From positions 1-22,313 of the forward strand of contig DATBIO010000237.1 in assembly GCA_036556965.1 (NCBI GenBank): a DNA stretch of 22,313 nt, in the 5' to 3' direction. Source of the stretch: DATBIO01 sp036556965 (GTDB lineage: Bacteria > Acidobacteriota > Vicinamibacteria > Fen-336). Numbering within the stretch: position 1 is the first letter of the stretch; the number at the start of each line of letters is the position of its first letter. The translations under genes were made by a program, and so were the position numbers. Below are positions 14,058-21,633 of the stretch, piece after piece. The notes beneath the pieces are model-generated. The model was not told the DNA's origin. It did not search any database and saw only the letters and a program-made list of their open reading frames with translations.

Positions 14058-15281
14058 CTAACGGGCGTCCAGCGTCGCCGCCTGGGCATAGCACTCCTCG
14101 AAGCGCCGGGCCGCCTCGCCCCAGCTCAGCTCGCCCACGGCCAGGGCCCGCGCCGCCGCGCCCATGCGCCGCCGCGTGTCGGGCTCGCGCAGCAGCCGGC
14201 GCAGCGCGGCGGCCAGGGCCTCGGCCTCCCCGGGGGGGACCAGCAGCGCGTCCTCGCCGTCGTGGACGACGTCGGGGATCCCCGCCACCCGGCTGGCCAC
14301 CACGGGGCGCCCCGCGGCCAGCGCTTCCAGCAGGGCGTTGGGCAGGCCGTCCACGTTGCCCGCGCGGTCCACCACCGAGGGCACCACCACGATGTCCGCG
14401 GCGGCGAGGGCGGCGGCCACCCGCGGGCGCGGCAGCGCGCCGGGCAGGTGCAGCCGCACGCCCAGACGGTGCGCGTGCGCGGCCAGGTCCGCGCGCAGGT
14501 CGCCCTCGCCCGCGATGGCCAGGTGCACGCCGCCCGTGCGCGCGGCCGCCTCCACCAGGGTCGCGAACCCCTTCTTCTCCACGAGGCGGCCCACGGCGAG
14601 GACCAGGAAGGCATCGTCGGGGACGCCCAGCTCGGCCCGCATCGCGCCCGCCCCCGCCGCCTCCGGCCCGAAGTCGTCCACGTCCACACCGTAGGGGACC
14701 ACGCGCGCGCGGTCGCCCCGCGCGCCCAGGGCCACCGCGCGGCGGTGCAGGTCGTGGCTGCAGGCGGTGAGCGCCCCCGCGCGCCGGAGGGCGCGGCGGG
14801 CCAGGGCCCGCGCGGGCGCGAAGCGCTCGGCCACGAAGACGTCGCTGCCGTGCAGGCTGACGGTGAGGGGCACGCCGTGCGCGCGCGCCAGGTCGGACAC
14901 GAAGGCGGCGTTGGGGACCAGCCAGTGCACGTGGAGGGCGTCGTAGCGGAGCTGGCCGAGGCGGGCGCTGAGCGCCCCGCGCAGGCCCAGGGCGGCCAGG
15001 GGGGCCAGAAGGTAGGACTCGCGGCGCAGGCGCACGTCGCTCTCCAGGCTCTGGGCGTAGCCCCAGCGGCACCACTCGTCCGGCGCGTAGCGGTAGGGGA
15101 AGAAGCGCACGGGCTCGTCCGCCCCGCGCCGCAGGAGGGGATGGTGGGGGAGCACCACGTCCACCGCGTGGCCGCGCGCCGCCACCCCGTGCGCGATGGA
15201 CTCGATGAAGGGCGCGGTGACGTCCCCCGGGAAGAGGGGGTACGAGGACGTGACCATGAGCACGCGCATGGGCGCGGGCAT
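14058..15281 (-). CDS. Glycosyltransferase family 4
   Basis: This 407-residue cytoplasmic protein is a GT-B-fold retaining glycosyltransferase of family 4. The N-terminus MRVLMVTSSYPLFPGD...PFI with AHGVAARGHAVDVV is characteristic of the acceptor domain; VHWLVPNAAF, SLHGSDVF and YGVDVDDF lead into the donor domain, with VGRLVEKKGFATLVEA, PGALPRPRVAAALAAADIVVVPS and the E-x7-E-like GLPNALLEALAAGRPVVAS...PDVVHDGEDALLVPPG for nucleotide-sugar binding. Length is normal. The first ATG (15281) follows the upstream TAA by 1 nt and has GGGAGG 11 nt before it; an ATG four codons later is less well placed. Acceptor and donor sugars are unknown. Confidence 0.93.
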   Translation of the reverse strand: MPAPMRVLMVTSSYPLFPGDVTAPFIESIAHGVAARGHAVDVVLPHHPLLRRGADEPVRFFPYRYAPDEWCRWGYAQSLESDVRLRRESYLLAPLAALGLRGALSARLGQLRYDALHVHWLVPNAAFVSDLARAHGVPLTVSLHGSDVFVAERFAPARALARRALRRAGALTACSHDLHRRAVALGARGDRARVVPYGVDVDDFGPEAAGAGAMRAELGVPDDAFLVLAVGRLVEKKGFATLVEAAARTGGVHLAIAGEGDLRADLAAHAHRLGVRLHLPGALPRPRVAAALAAADIVVVPSVVDRAGNVDGLPNALLEALAAGRPVVASRVAGIPDVVHDGEDALLVPPGEAEALAAALRRLLREPDTRRRMGAAARALAVGELSWGEAARRFEECYAQAATLDAR

Positions 15282-15282
15282 C

Positions 15283-17865
15283 TTAGCGTGCGCCTCCCGG
15301 GGGGGCGCCGTCGCGCACGGCCACGCGGTCCACCATCACCCCGAGGTCGCGCTCGTCGCGGGAGCCCGGCAGCACGTTGGCCGGCCGCCACGGGGGCACG
15401 TCGAGGCGCAGCACGGGCGGGCCCGGGGGCAGCGCGCGGGGGAGGGGCAAGAGGTACTCGGCCCACTCCGGGCCGACCACGAACGACCCGAGGTGGAGGC
15501 CGGACACGGAGGCCTCCACGCGGGCGGGCTTCGAGTCCGGCGGGCGCTTGCCCGCGGAGGCGGTGACGGCGAGGGTCCCCCCCGCGTTCAGGCCGGGCGC
15601 GAACACGGAGGCGCAACGGCCCGTCCAGCGGTAGGTACGGTCGCCGCCGCCTTCCTTGTCGTAGAAGCCCGAGACCTGCACGTCGTCCGAGCCGCCCACG
15701 TCCACCGCGTCGAGGGCCGGCACCGACAGCTCCTCCGGCAGCACCACGCGCGAGATGCGGAAGTGGAGGCCGCGCGGCTCCGGCCCGCGGGGCTTGCCCC
15801 CGTAGGCGCGCTCCCACTCGTGGCTCCCGAAGCTCAGCTCCTGCACCCGCTCCAGGAACAGCCCGCAGAGGTCGGTGCTGTAGGTGTGGATGAAGTAGAC
15901 GTTGCGGTAGCGGGGGCGCCAGCTCTCCACGAGGTGGCGCAGGCGGGCGGGGTCGGGATCGAAGCGCGCCAGCTCCAGCGCGTTGACGCCGTGCACCGCC
16001 CACAGCGGGAGCGAGAGCAGGTGCACGGAGCGCCGCTGCTCGAAGACGACCACGTCCTGGGGCCCGAAGCGGCGCGCGACGTCGGCCACGAAGCGCACGC
16101 CTCCCTTCCAGTCCACCCAGCGCCGCAGGGGCCAGGTGTCGCGCAGGTAGGCGGCGAACAGGAGGGCGGCCAGCGCACCCGCCAGGGCGCGGCGCCATCC
16201 CCGGCGCGCCCCCAGCCCGACGAGCCAGAAGGCGGCCATGCCCAGGGCGAAGGGCAGCACCATGGGCACGAAGCGCCGGAGCGCGAAGTAGTAGTCGTTC
16301 CAGACGCGCACCTTGTAGAGGAAGAAGAGGCTGTAGCTGAGGGCGAGCAGCAGCAGCAACAGCCGGCGCGACGACCACGCATGGAGCGCGCGCAACGTCC
16401 CCAGCAGGGCCAGGGCCAGGCCCAGGGGGGTCACGAACCAGCCCAGCCGCACCAGGGCCTGGGCGTCGTGGGCGGCCAGGCGGTGGAAGCCCAGGTCGTG
16501 GAGCGCGGCCAGCTCGAGGTGCGAGGACGTCATCCGCGCCGGGTCGTTGCCGTCGCCGCCGGCGGCGGCGGACAGCACGGGCCGTGCGAAGTACGCGTAC
16601 AGGAAGAGGCCCACGAGCAGGGCCATCAGGCCCTGGCGCAGTCGCGGCGTGCGGCCCGCGAGCAGGCGGCGCAGCCGTGGCGCGGAGGCGTGCACGCCGG
16701 CGGCGCCCAGGGCGACCAGCGCGGCCAGGCCCAGCCACACGGCGGGCGGCTGGCTCCAATAGGGGCGCGTGGCGATGCCCAGCAGGTACTTGCGCGACCA
16801 GCCCGCGCCGTGGAGGGCGGCGTGGAGGGCGAGCAGGCCGAGGGGCGCGGCCAGCCAGAGGGCGCGCCGCCAGGGCAGCTCGTGCTGCACGCGGCGGATG
16901 AGCAGGTAGGCGCCGAGGGGCAGGAGCACGAGCACGCTGTCGATGCGCACCAGCAGCGAGAGGCCGAAGGCGATGCCGCCGAGGGCGCCGAAGAAGGGCG
17001 AGCCCCGCTCCTCCCAGTGCGCGACCGCCAGCAGGCCCAGGAAGAGCAGGAACTGCGACATCGGCTCCGAGACCGGGTAGCGCGCGAACCAGACCTGCAC
17101 GACGTTCACGGCGAGAAGGAGGGAGCCGAGCAGCGCGGGGGCGGGGCCGAGCAGCCGCCGGAGCGCGAAGAACACGGCCAGCGTGCCCAGGACGCCGAAC
17201 ACGGGGGGCGTGGCCAGGGCGCCCTTCACCCCCATGGCCTGGAAGAGGTAGGCGCCGAAGGCGGGGAAGAGGTGGAAGAACTCGGGGAACACCCGCCCCG
17301 TCTCCGGGCGCTCGAGGGGGAAGCCCATGAAGCGCGCCCAGGAGAAGTCGGGGTTGTCGGGATGCCGGTAGAACAGGGCCACGTCCTCGCGCGGGATGGA
17401 GAGGACGGTGGGGTCGGCGTAGGCGATGCCTCCCGTGCGCGCGATGAGGGCCATGGCCGCCACGTAGGTGCCGGGATCGCGCCCGCCCATGAGGTACTCG
17501 GTGGGGCGGGCGTGCAGGACGAGCGATACGGCGAGCACCGCCGCCGCGGGCAGCCACTCGCGCGCGCCGCGCGGCCCCGGCCAGCGGAGGGAGAGCCGCC
17601 GCCGGCCCAGCGCCAGGGCGCCCGCGGCGGCCAGGGCCAGGACCAGGGCCGCCGTCACCAGCGAGAAGCGGCCCGCCTCCGCCAGGACCAGGCCCACCCA
17701 GGAAGACGCGGCCACGCTGACGGCCACGGCCAGGAAGGCCCGCTCGTCGAAGGGCAGCGCCTCGCGGTCGCGCGCGGGGAGGAGGAGCAGGGCGCAGAGG
17801 CCCGGGAGGACGAAGAGGGCCACGCCGCCCAGCGCGGCGGGAACGGCGGGAACGATCGGGTTCAA
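15283..17865 (-). CDS. GT-C-type polytopic membrane protein with C-terminal beta-sandwich domain
   Basis: This 860-residue protein has about 14-16 predicted membrane helices in residues 1-520. The first large extracytoplasmic loop carries YLMGGRDPGTYV (D130), the GGxDPGxY pattern often seen in GT-C proteins, with FPEFFHLFPAFGAYLFQ and RYPVSEPMSQF following. Residues about 560-860 are extracytoplasmic: a region with VVFEQRRSVHLLSLPLW, then a beta-rich jelly-roll-like end with FRISRVVLP, GFYDKEGGGDRTYRWTGR, VSGLHLGSFVVGPEWAEYLLPLP and a last strand DRVAVRD. GT-C enzymes use polyprenyl-phosphate sugars; substrate is unknown. It starts at TTG 17865, overlapping the DegT stop as TTGA; the frame stays open upstream only as a shadow of the aminotransferase gene. 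It ends with TAA 1 nt before GT4. Confidence 0.82.
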   Translation of the reverse strand: MNPIVPAVPAALGGVALFVLPGLCALLLLPARDREALPFDERAFLAVAVSVAASSWVGLVLAEAGRFSLVTAALVLALAAAGALALGRRRLSLRWPGPRGAREWLPAAAVLAVSLVLHARPTEYLMGGRDPGTYVAAMALIARTGGIAYADPTVLSIPREDVALFYRHPDNPDFSWARFMGFPLERPETGRVFPEFFHLFPAFGAYLFQAMGVKGALATPPVFGVLGTLAVFFALRRLLGPAPALLGSLLLAVNVVQVWFARYPVSEPMSQFLLFLGLLAVAHWEERGSPFFGALGGIAFGLSLLVRIDSVLVLLPLGAYLLIRRVQHELPWRRALWLAAPLGLLALHAALHGAGWSRKYLLGIATRPYWSQPPAVWLGLAALVALGAAGVHASAPRLRRLLAGRTPRLRQGLMALLVGLFLYAYFARPVLSAAAGGDGNDPARMTSSHLELAALHDLGFHRLAAHDAQALVRLGWFVTPLGLALALLGTLRALHAWSSRRLLLLLLALSYSLFFLYKVRVWNDYYFALRRFVPMVLPFALGMAAFWLVGLGARRGWRRALAGALAALLFAAYLRDTWPLRRWVDWKGGVRFVADVARRFGPQDVVVFEQRRSVHLLSLPLWAVHGVNALELARFDPDPARLRHLVESWRPRYRNVYFIHTYSTDLCGLFLERVQELSFGSHEWERAYGGKPRGPEPRGLHFRISRVVLPEELSVPALDAVDVGGSDDVQVSGFYDKEGGGDRTYRWTGRCASVFAPGLNAGGTLAVTASAGKRPPDSKPARVEASVSGLHLGSFVVGPEWAEYLLPLPRALPPGPPVLRLDVPPWRPANVLPGSRDERDLGVMVDRVAVRDGAPPGGAR

Positions 17866-18971
17866 CGGAGGGCGGCCGTCGCCTCGCGCACCGCGCGCAC
17901 CACCGCCGTCGCCTGCTCGTCCGTCATCTCGGGATAGAGGGGCAGGGAGAGCACGGTGTCCGCCGCCTCTTCGGCCACCGGCAGGTCGCCGCGCCGCCCG
18001 CCCAGGGCGGCGAAGGCGGGCTGCAGGTGCACCGCGATCGGGTAGTGCACCAGCGTCCCCACGCCGCGCTCCTCCAGGGCGCGGGCCAGCGCGTCGCGGC
18101 GCGGGTGACGCACGGGAAAGAGGTGGTACACGGCCTGCGCGTAGGACTGCTCGTGGGGGAGCGTGAGACCGCAGCCCTCCAGCTCCCGCAGGTAGCGGGC
18201 GGCCAGGGCCCGCCGCCGCTCCGTCCAGGCCGGCAGGTGGCGCAGCTTCGCGCGGAGGATGGCCGCCTGCATCTCGTCCAGGCGGCTGTTGATCCCGGGC
18301 ACCTCGTGGCGGTAGCGGTCGCTCTGGCCGCCGTTGCGCAGCCGGCGCAGGCCGGCCGCCGCTTCCGGGTCGTTCACCAGGATCGCGCCACCGTCGCCCA
18401 GCGCGCCGAGGTTCTTGCTCGGGTAGAAGCTGAGGGCGCCGATGCCGCTCAGCGCCCCCACCGGCCGTCCCCGATAGCGCGCGCCGTGCGCCTGGCACGC
18501 GTCCTCCAGCACGACCAGGCCCCGCGCGCGCCCCATCTCCAGCATGGGGTCGAGGTCGGCGGGGTGTCCGTAGAGGTGCACGGGCATGATGGCCCGCGTG
18601 CGGGGGGTGAGGGCACGCTCCACCGCCGCGGGGTCCAGGTTGAGGGTGGCGGGGTCGAGGTCGGCGAACACCGGCCGCGCCCCGGCGCGGAGCACGGCCA
18701 GGGCGCTGAAGGCGGCGGTGAGGGGGGAGGTCACCACCTCCGCGCCCGCGCCGACGTCGAGCGCTTCCAGGGCGAGCTGCAGGGCCTCGGTGCCGTTGGC
18801 CACCGCCACGCAGTCCCGGGCCTCGAAGTACGCGGCCAGCTCGCGCTCCAGGGCCTCGCCCTCCGCGCCGAGGATGAAGCGTCCCGACTCAAGCACGCGG
18901 GCCAGGGCGGCGTCGATCTCGCCGCGCAGCGCCGCCACCTGCCCGCGGAAGTCGGCGAACGGCACCCCCAT
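17862..18971 (-). CDS. DegT/DnrJ/EryC1/StrS-family sugar aminotransferase (PLP)
   Basis: This 369-residue enzyme belongs to the fold-type I aminotransferases that aminate keto nucleotide sugars. The PLP lysine is K186 in GALSFYPSKNLGALGDGG. Other marks are VAVANGTEALQLALEAL (phosphate-binding loop), TSPLTAAFSALAVLRAGARPVFADLD, MPVHLYGHPADLD, VLEDACQAHGARY with the ring-stacking Asp, and GINSRLDEMQAAILRAKL. Relatives include PseC, LegC, ArnB and WecE; which position is aminated cannot be told. In this cluster it could supply the amino sugar for the nonulosonic acids or an N-acyl-amino sugar. The ATG at 18971 follows the upstream SDR stop by 5 nt, and GAAGG lies only 2 nt upstream. The end overlaps the GT-C gene start. 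Confidence 0.94.
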   Translation of the reverse strand: MGVPFADFRGQVAALRGEIDAALARVLESGRFILGAEGEALERELAAYFEARDCVAVANGTEALQLALEALDVGAGAEVVTSPLTAAFSALAVLRAGARPVFADLDPATLNLDPAAVERALTPRTRAIMPVHLYGHPADLDPMLEMGRARGLVVLEDACQAHGARYRGRPVGALSGIGALSFYPSKNLGALGDGGAILVNDPEAAAGLRRLRNGGQSDRYRHEVPGINSRLDEMQAAILRAKLRHLPAWTERRRALAARYLRELEGCGLTLPHEQSYAQAVYHLFPVRHPRRDALARALEERGVGTLVHYPIAVHLQPAFAALGGRRGDLPVAEEAADTVLSLPLYPEMTDEQATAVVRAVREATAALR

Positions 18972-18976
18972 CGCCT

Positions 18977-19972
18977 TCAGAGGTAGTGCTCCTTGTGGGC
19001 GCGGTAGAACTCGATGGTGCGGAGGAGGCCCTCGCGCAGCGGCGTGCGCGGCGCCCAGCCCAGCGCCCCCGCTATCTTGCCCGCGTCCGCGTAGAAGTCG
19101 CCGATGTCGATGGCCTTGCGCTCGGGGGGGAAGGGCACCAGCCGGTAGGAGCCGCCCCCGGCCACCGCCACCATGGTCTCCACCAGCTCGCGCAGGGAGA
19201 CCGGCCGGTCGCCCCCCAGGTTGAAGACCTGGCCGTCGGCCTGGGTCATGGCCCCCGCGCGCAGGAAGGCGTCCACCACGTCGTCCACGTGGTCGAAGTC
19301 CCGGCGCTGGCTCCCGTCGCCGAAGATCTGGACCTCCTCTCCCAGCACGACCTGGCGCATGAACCAGCCGATGAAGCCCTGGCGATTGTGACGGATGAGC
19401 TGGCGCGGACCGTAGGTGTTGGTGAGGCGCAGCGAGGAGGCGCGGATCCCGTACACGGAGTGGTAGACGAGGTGGTAGAGCTCTCCGGAGATCTTGTTGA
19501 TGCCGTTGACGTCGGTGGGCGTGAGCAGGTGCTTCTCGTCCACGGGGAGATAGAGCGGCTTGCCGTAGACCTGCCGCGTGCCCGCGTACACGACCTTCAG
19601 GTCCGGGTTCCGCTTGCGCACGGCCTCCAGGATCCAGAGCTGCGAGCGGCAGTTGATCTCCAGGTCGGTGAAGGGGTCGGTCATGGAGTCCAGGTGGCTC
19701 ACCTGGCCGGCCAGGTTGAAGAGCACCTCCTGGCCGCGCACCAGGTACTCCATGGCGTGGCCGCGCACGTCGGCCACGTTGATGCGGACCCGGCTCTCGT
19801 AGCCGTCGAGGTTGAACAGGTTGCCGCCGTAGTCGGGCAGCAGGCTGTCCACGGCCAGAACCTCCGCCCCGAGGTCGGCGAGGGCGCGGCAGAGGTTGGA
19901 GCCGATGAAGCCCAGGCCGCCCGTGACGAGGACCTTCCGGCCGCGGTAGAAGTCGCGGTAATCCCCGCTCAC
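18977..19972 (-). CDS. NAD-dependent epimerase/dehydratase (extended SDR) with altered YxxxK motif
   Basis: This 331-residue extended SDR starts with the NAD-binding motif KVLVTGGLGFIGSNLCRAL. It has FNLAGQVSHLDSM, the catalytic-strand T132 in VVYAGTRQVYGKP, RLTNTYGPRQ, QRRDFDHVDDVVDAFLRA and VFNLGGDRPVSLREL, all typical of nucleotide-sugar epimerases and dehydratases. The catalytic YxxxK is NGINK here (N156, K160): the lysine is kept but the tyrosine is replaced by asparagine, although the surrounding TPTDVNGINKISGE is otherwise family-like. A different residue may act as acid/base, or the reaction may differ. The start is GTG 19972. It precedes the DegT gene by 5 nt, so the pair probably forms a sugar-modification unit. 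Reaction and substrate are unknown. Confidence 0.88.
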   Translation of the reverse strand: MSGDYRDFYRGRKVLVTGGLGFIGSNLCRALADLGAEVLAVDSLLPDYGGNLFNLDGYESRVRINVADVRGHAMEYLVRGQEVLFNLAGQVSHLDSMTDPFTDLEINCRSQLWILEAVRKRNPDLKVVYAGTRQVYGKPLYLPVDEKHLLTPTDVNGINKISGELYHLVYHSVYGIRASSLRLTNTYGPRQLIRHNRQGFIGWFMRQVVLGEEVQIFGDGSQRRDFDHVDDVVDAFLRAGAMTQADGQVFNLGGDRPVSLRELVETMVAVAGGGSYRLVPFPPERKAIDIGDFYADAGKIAGALGWAPRTPLREGLLRTIEFYRAHKEHYL

Positions 19973-20007
19973 GGGTGCGTCCGTCCTCGTCCCCGCCCCG
20001 CTCCGCT

Positions 20008-20024
20008 CCGGCGCCGAGCGCCGG
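20008..20024 (-). other. Hairpin between the GT2 and SDR genes
   Basis: CCGGCG (20008-20013) and CGCCGG (20019-20024) form a 6-bp stem with a 5-nt loop in the 79-nt gap. No T-run follows. It could be a weak attenuator or simply GC-rich chance. Confidence 0.25.
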
Positions 20025-20051
20025 GCGGGCCTGACGCCGGCCGCGCGGGGC

Positions 20052-20813
20052 TCACTCGGACTTGCTGGCGGCGGGCAGGGGGGCCGGCGCCGTGCGCAGG
20101 TGCTCCTTGCGCAGCACCAGCTCCACCCACAGCCGGGCCAGGTCGAGGAGGGTGCGCGCCACGCGCCGGAAGTTGAAGAACTGGCTGCGGCCGTAGGAGC
20201 GGTGGAAGTGGTGCACGGGCACCTGGGCGATGCGGAACCCGTGGTCCTGCACCTTCTTCATGAGCTCCACGCAGATCACGCCCGAGGAGCGCGTCAGCTC
20301 CACCTTCTCGAAGACGCGCCGGCGCATCAGCCGGAAGTCGCAGTCCACGTCGCGCAGGCGCAGGGAGAACATGGTGCGCACGAACCAGTGGTAGACGCGG
20401 CCGATGACGACGCGGTGGGCGGGATCGGAGCGGCCCATCTTGTAGCCGTTCACGAAGTCCACGTCCTCGCGCAGGGCCTCGAAGAGGCGGGTCATCTCGC
20501 GCGGGTCGTACTGGGCGTCGCCGTCCGTGTAGAAGACGAGGTCCTTGCCCGCGGCGGCGAAGCCGGAGCGCAGGGCCCCCCCGTAGCCCCGGTTGACGGG
20601 GTGGTGCACCACGCGCAGCCAGGGGAAGTGCGCGGCCATCTCGTCGAGGAGGGCGCCCGTGTGGTCGGGCGAGCCGTCCTCCACCACGATGACCTCGTAG
20701 TCGTCGGTCAGCGTCCGCGCCGTCATGTGCGCCACCAGGGCCAGGGAGGCGATGGTGCCGGCGTCGTTGTAGGCGGGGAAGAAGATGGAGAGGGACGGGC
20801 GGAGGGCGGTCAC
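20052..20813 (-). CDS. Glycosyltransferase family 2 (polyprenol-phosphate mannose/glucose synthase-like)
   Basis: This 253-residue protein is a GT-A-fold GT2 enzyme: SIFFPAYNDAGTI at the N-terminus, VIVVEDGSPDHT (nucleotide binding), HPVNRGYGGALRSGF, and FYTDGDAQYDP containing the metal-binding DxD (D97-G-D99). The C-terminal HFHRSYGRSQFFNFRRVARTLLDL is typical of the DPM1-like group without membrane helices. Such enzymes charge polyprenyl phosphate with a hexose, which would supply donors for the GT-C proteins in this cluster. The GTG start at 20813 has no Shine-Dalgarno; a promoter-like element lies so close upstream that the mRNA could be nearly leaderless. Confidence 0.92.
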   Translation of the reverse strand: MTALRPSLSIFFPAYNDAGTIASLALVAHMTARTLTDDYEVIVVEDGSPDHTGALLDEMAAHFPWLRVVHHPVNRGYGGALRSGFAAAGKDLVFYTDGDAQYDPREMTRLFEALREDVDFVNGYKMGRSDPAHRVVIGRVYHWFVRTMFSLRLRDVDCDFRLMRRRVFEKVELTRSSGVICVELMKKVQDHGFRIAQVPVHHFHRSYGRSQFFNFRRVARTLLDLARLWVELVLRKEHLRTAPAPLPAASKSE

Positions 20814-20826
20814 GGTCGAACAGCGG

Positions 20827-20856
20827 ACGCTAGCACGCGCTTTCGCGGAGGGTCAA
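20827..20856 (-). promoter_or_regulatory. Candidate promoter upstream of the GT2 gene
   Basis: On the minus strand TTGACC (20856-20851) and TAGCGT (20832-20827) are 18 nt apart. The predicted start near 20820 is only about 7 nt from the GTG at 20813, implying an almost leaderless transcript. The pair resembles the TTGACC/TAGTGT element at 6530-6558. The -10 is weak. Confidence 0.3.
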
Positions 20857-20861
20857 CCCTG

Positions 20862-20893
20862 GCCCCGCCCCCGGCCCTCGGGGCGGGCGGGGC
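20862..20893 (-). terminator. GC-rich hairpin just after the sugar transferase gene
   Basis: GCCCCGCCC (20862-20870) pairs with GGGCGGGGC (20885-20893) as a 9-bp stem; the 14-nt loop holds a further 3-bp stem. It begins 6 nt after the sugar transferase stop. There is no T-run, so it would be a non-classical terminator or a 3' stability structure. A promoter-like element follows directly. Confidence 0.42.
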
Positions 20894-20898
20894 GGACC

Positions 20899-21567
20899 TC
20901 AGCGCGCGCCGTGGCCCCGCAGGATGGCGGGCACCGTCCGCAGCAGGATGCGGAGGTCGAGCAGGGGCGACCAGTGGTCGATGTACCACAGGTCGAGGCG
21001 GACCACGGTGTCGAAGTCCTGGGCGCCGCGGCCTTCGACCTGGGAGAGGCCGGTGAGGCCCGGCTTCACCGTGAGGCGGCGGCGCTGCCACGGCTCGTAG
21101 CGCGTCACCTCCTCGGGGAGGGCCGGTCGTGGACCGACCAGGGCCATGTCCCCCGCGAGCACGTTGAGGAGCTGGGGGATCTCGTCGATGCTGAAGCGCC
21201 GCAGCCGGCGGCCGACGCGAAGCACGCGCGGGTCGCGCGTCATCTTGAAGGCGGGCCCCTTCATCTCGTTCAGGGGGGCCAGGAGCGCGTGGTAGCGCTC
21301 GGCACCGGGGACCATGGTGCGGAGCTTGAGGAGCGTGAAGCGCCGTCCGTCGCGCCCGCAGCGGGCCTGGCGGAACAAGACGGGCCCGCCGTCCTCCAGC
21401 TTGACCAGCGCGCAGGCGAGGGCCAGGAAGGGGGCACCCAGGACCAGGGCACCCAGGGCCAGCGCCACGTCGAGGCCGCGGCCGAGGACGCCGAGCCATC
21501 GCGGCCGGCCTTCCCCCGTGGACGGACCTACGCGGTCGCGGCTGACCGTCGCTCCCAGATCGCTCAC
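20899..21567 (-). CDS. Initiating sugar-phosphate transferase (PglC/WcaJ/WbaP catalytic-domain type)
   Basis: This 222-residue protein is a bacterial sugar transferase that moves a sugar phosphate from a UDP-sugar to undecaprenyl phosphate, starting a lipid-linked glycan. It has one N-terminal hydrophobic segment (about 30-57) with a Pro at 46, consistent with the re-entrant helix of PglC. The catalytic domain shows LEDGGPVLFRQARCGRDG, LLKLRTM, the Asp-Glu dyad in SIDEIPQLLNVLAGDMALVGPRP (D128, E129) and VKPGLTGLSQVEGR. It is the short form, lacking the N-terminal membrane and CoA-binding-like domains of WbaP/WcaJ. Start is GTG 21567, with GGAGAG (21574-21579) 6 nt upstream and a good promoter before it. 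Alternative upstream in-frame starts would run into the neighbouring gene. Confidence 0.93.
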   Translation of the reverse strand: MSDLGATVSRDRVGPSTGEGRPRWLGVLGRGLDVALALGALVLGAPFLALACALVKLEDGGPVLFRQARCGRDGRRFTLLKLRTMVPGAERYHALLAPLNEMKGPAFKMTRDPRVLRVGRRLRRFSIDEIPQLLNVLAGDMALVGPRPALPEEVTRYEPWQRRRLTVKPGLTGLSQVEGRGAQDFDTVVRLDLWYIDHWSPLLDLRILLRTVPAILRGHGAR

Positions 21568-21591
21568 GGGCTTCTCTCCGAGGGCGCGGGC

Positions 21592-21620
21592 AGCATAACC
21601 GCGCACGCACCGCGTGCCAA
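21592..21620 (-). promoter_or_regulatory. Sigma70-like promoter for the sugar transferase gene
   Basis: TTGGCA (21620-21615, five of six) and TATGCT (21597-21592, four of six) lie 17 nt apart on the minus strand, the best promoter match I found. A start near 21585 gives an 18-nt leader containing the GGAGAG ribosome-binding site. The -35 lies in the loop of an inverted repeat (21605-21633). Confidence 0.5.
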
Positions 21621-21633
21621 GCCCCCGGTGCGT
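21605..21633. other. 8-bp inverted repeat spanning the flippase stop and the -35 region
   Basis: ACGCACCG (21605-21612) and CGGTGCGT (21626-21633) form a perfect 8-bp inverted repeat with a 14-nt loop. It touches the stop codon of the upstream flippase and encloses the -35 of the next promoter. It could act as a transcript-end hairpin or as a regulator site. Confidence 0.35.

Noticed and set aside
15196..17937. Very long plus-strand open frame (913 codons) antisense to the 860-residue GT-C gene
   Set aside because: The product is Gln/Glu/His/Gly-rich without any motif, while the minus-strand frame encodes a convincing polytopic membrane protein.
17866..18498. N-terminal extension of the GT-C frame
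   Set aside because: Out-of-frame reading of the DegT gene; membrane sequence begins right after the TTG at 17865.
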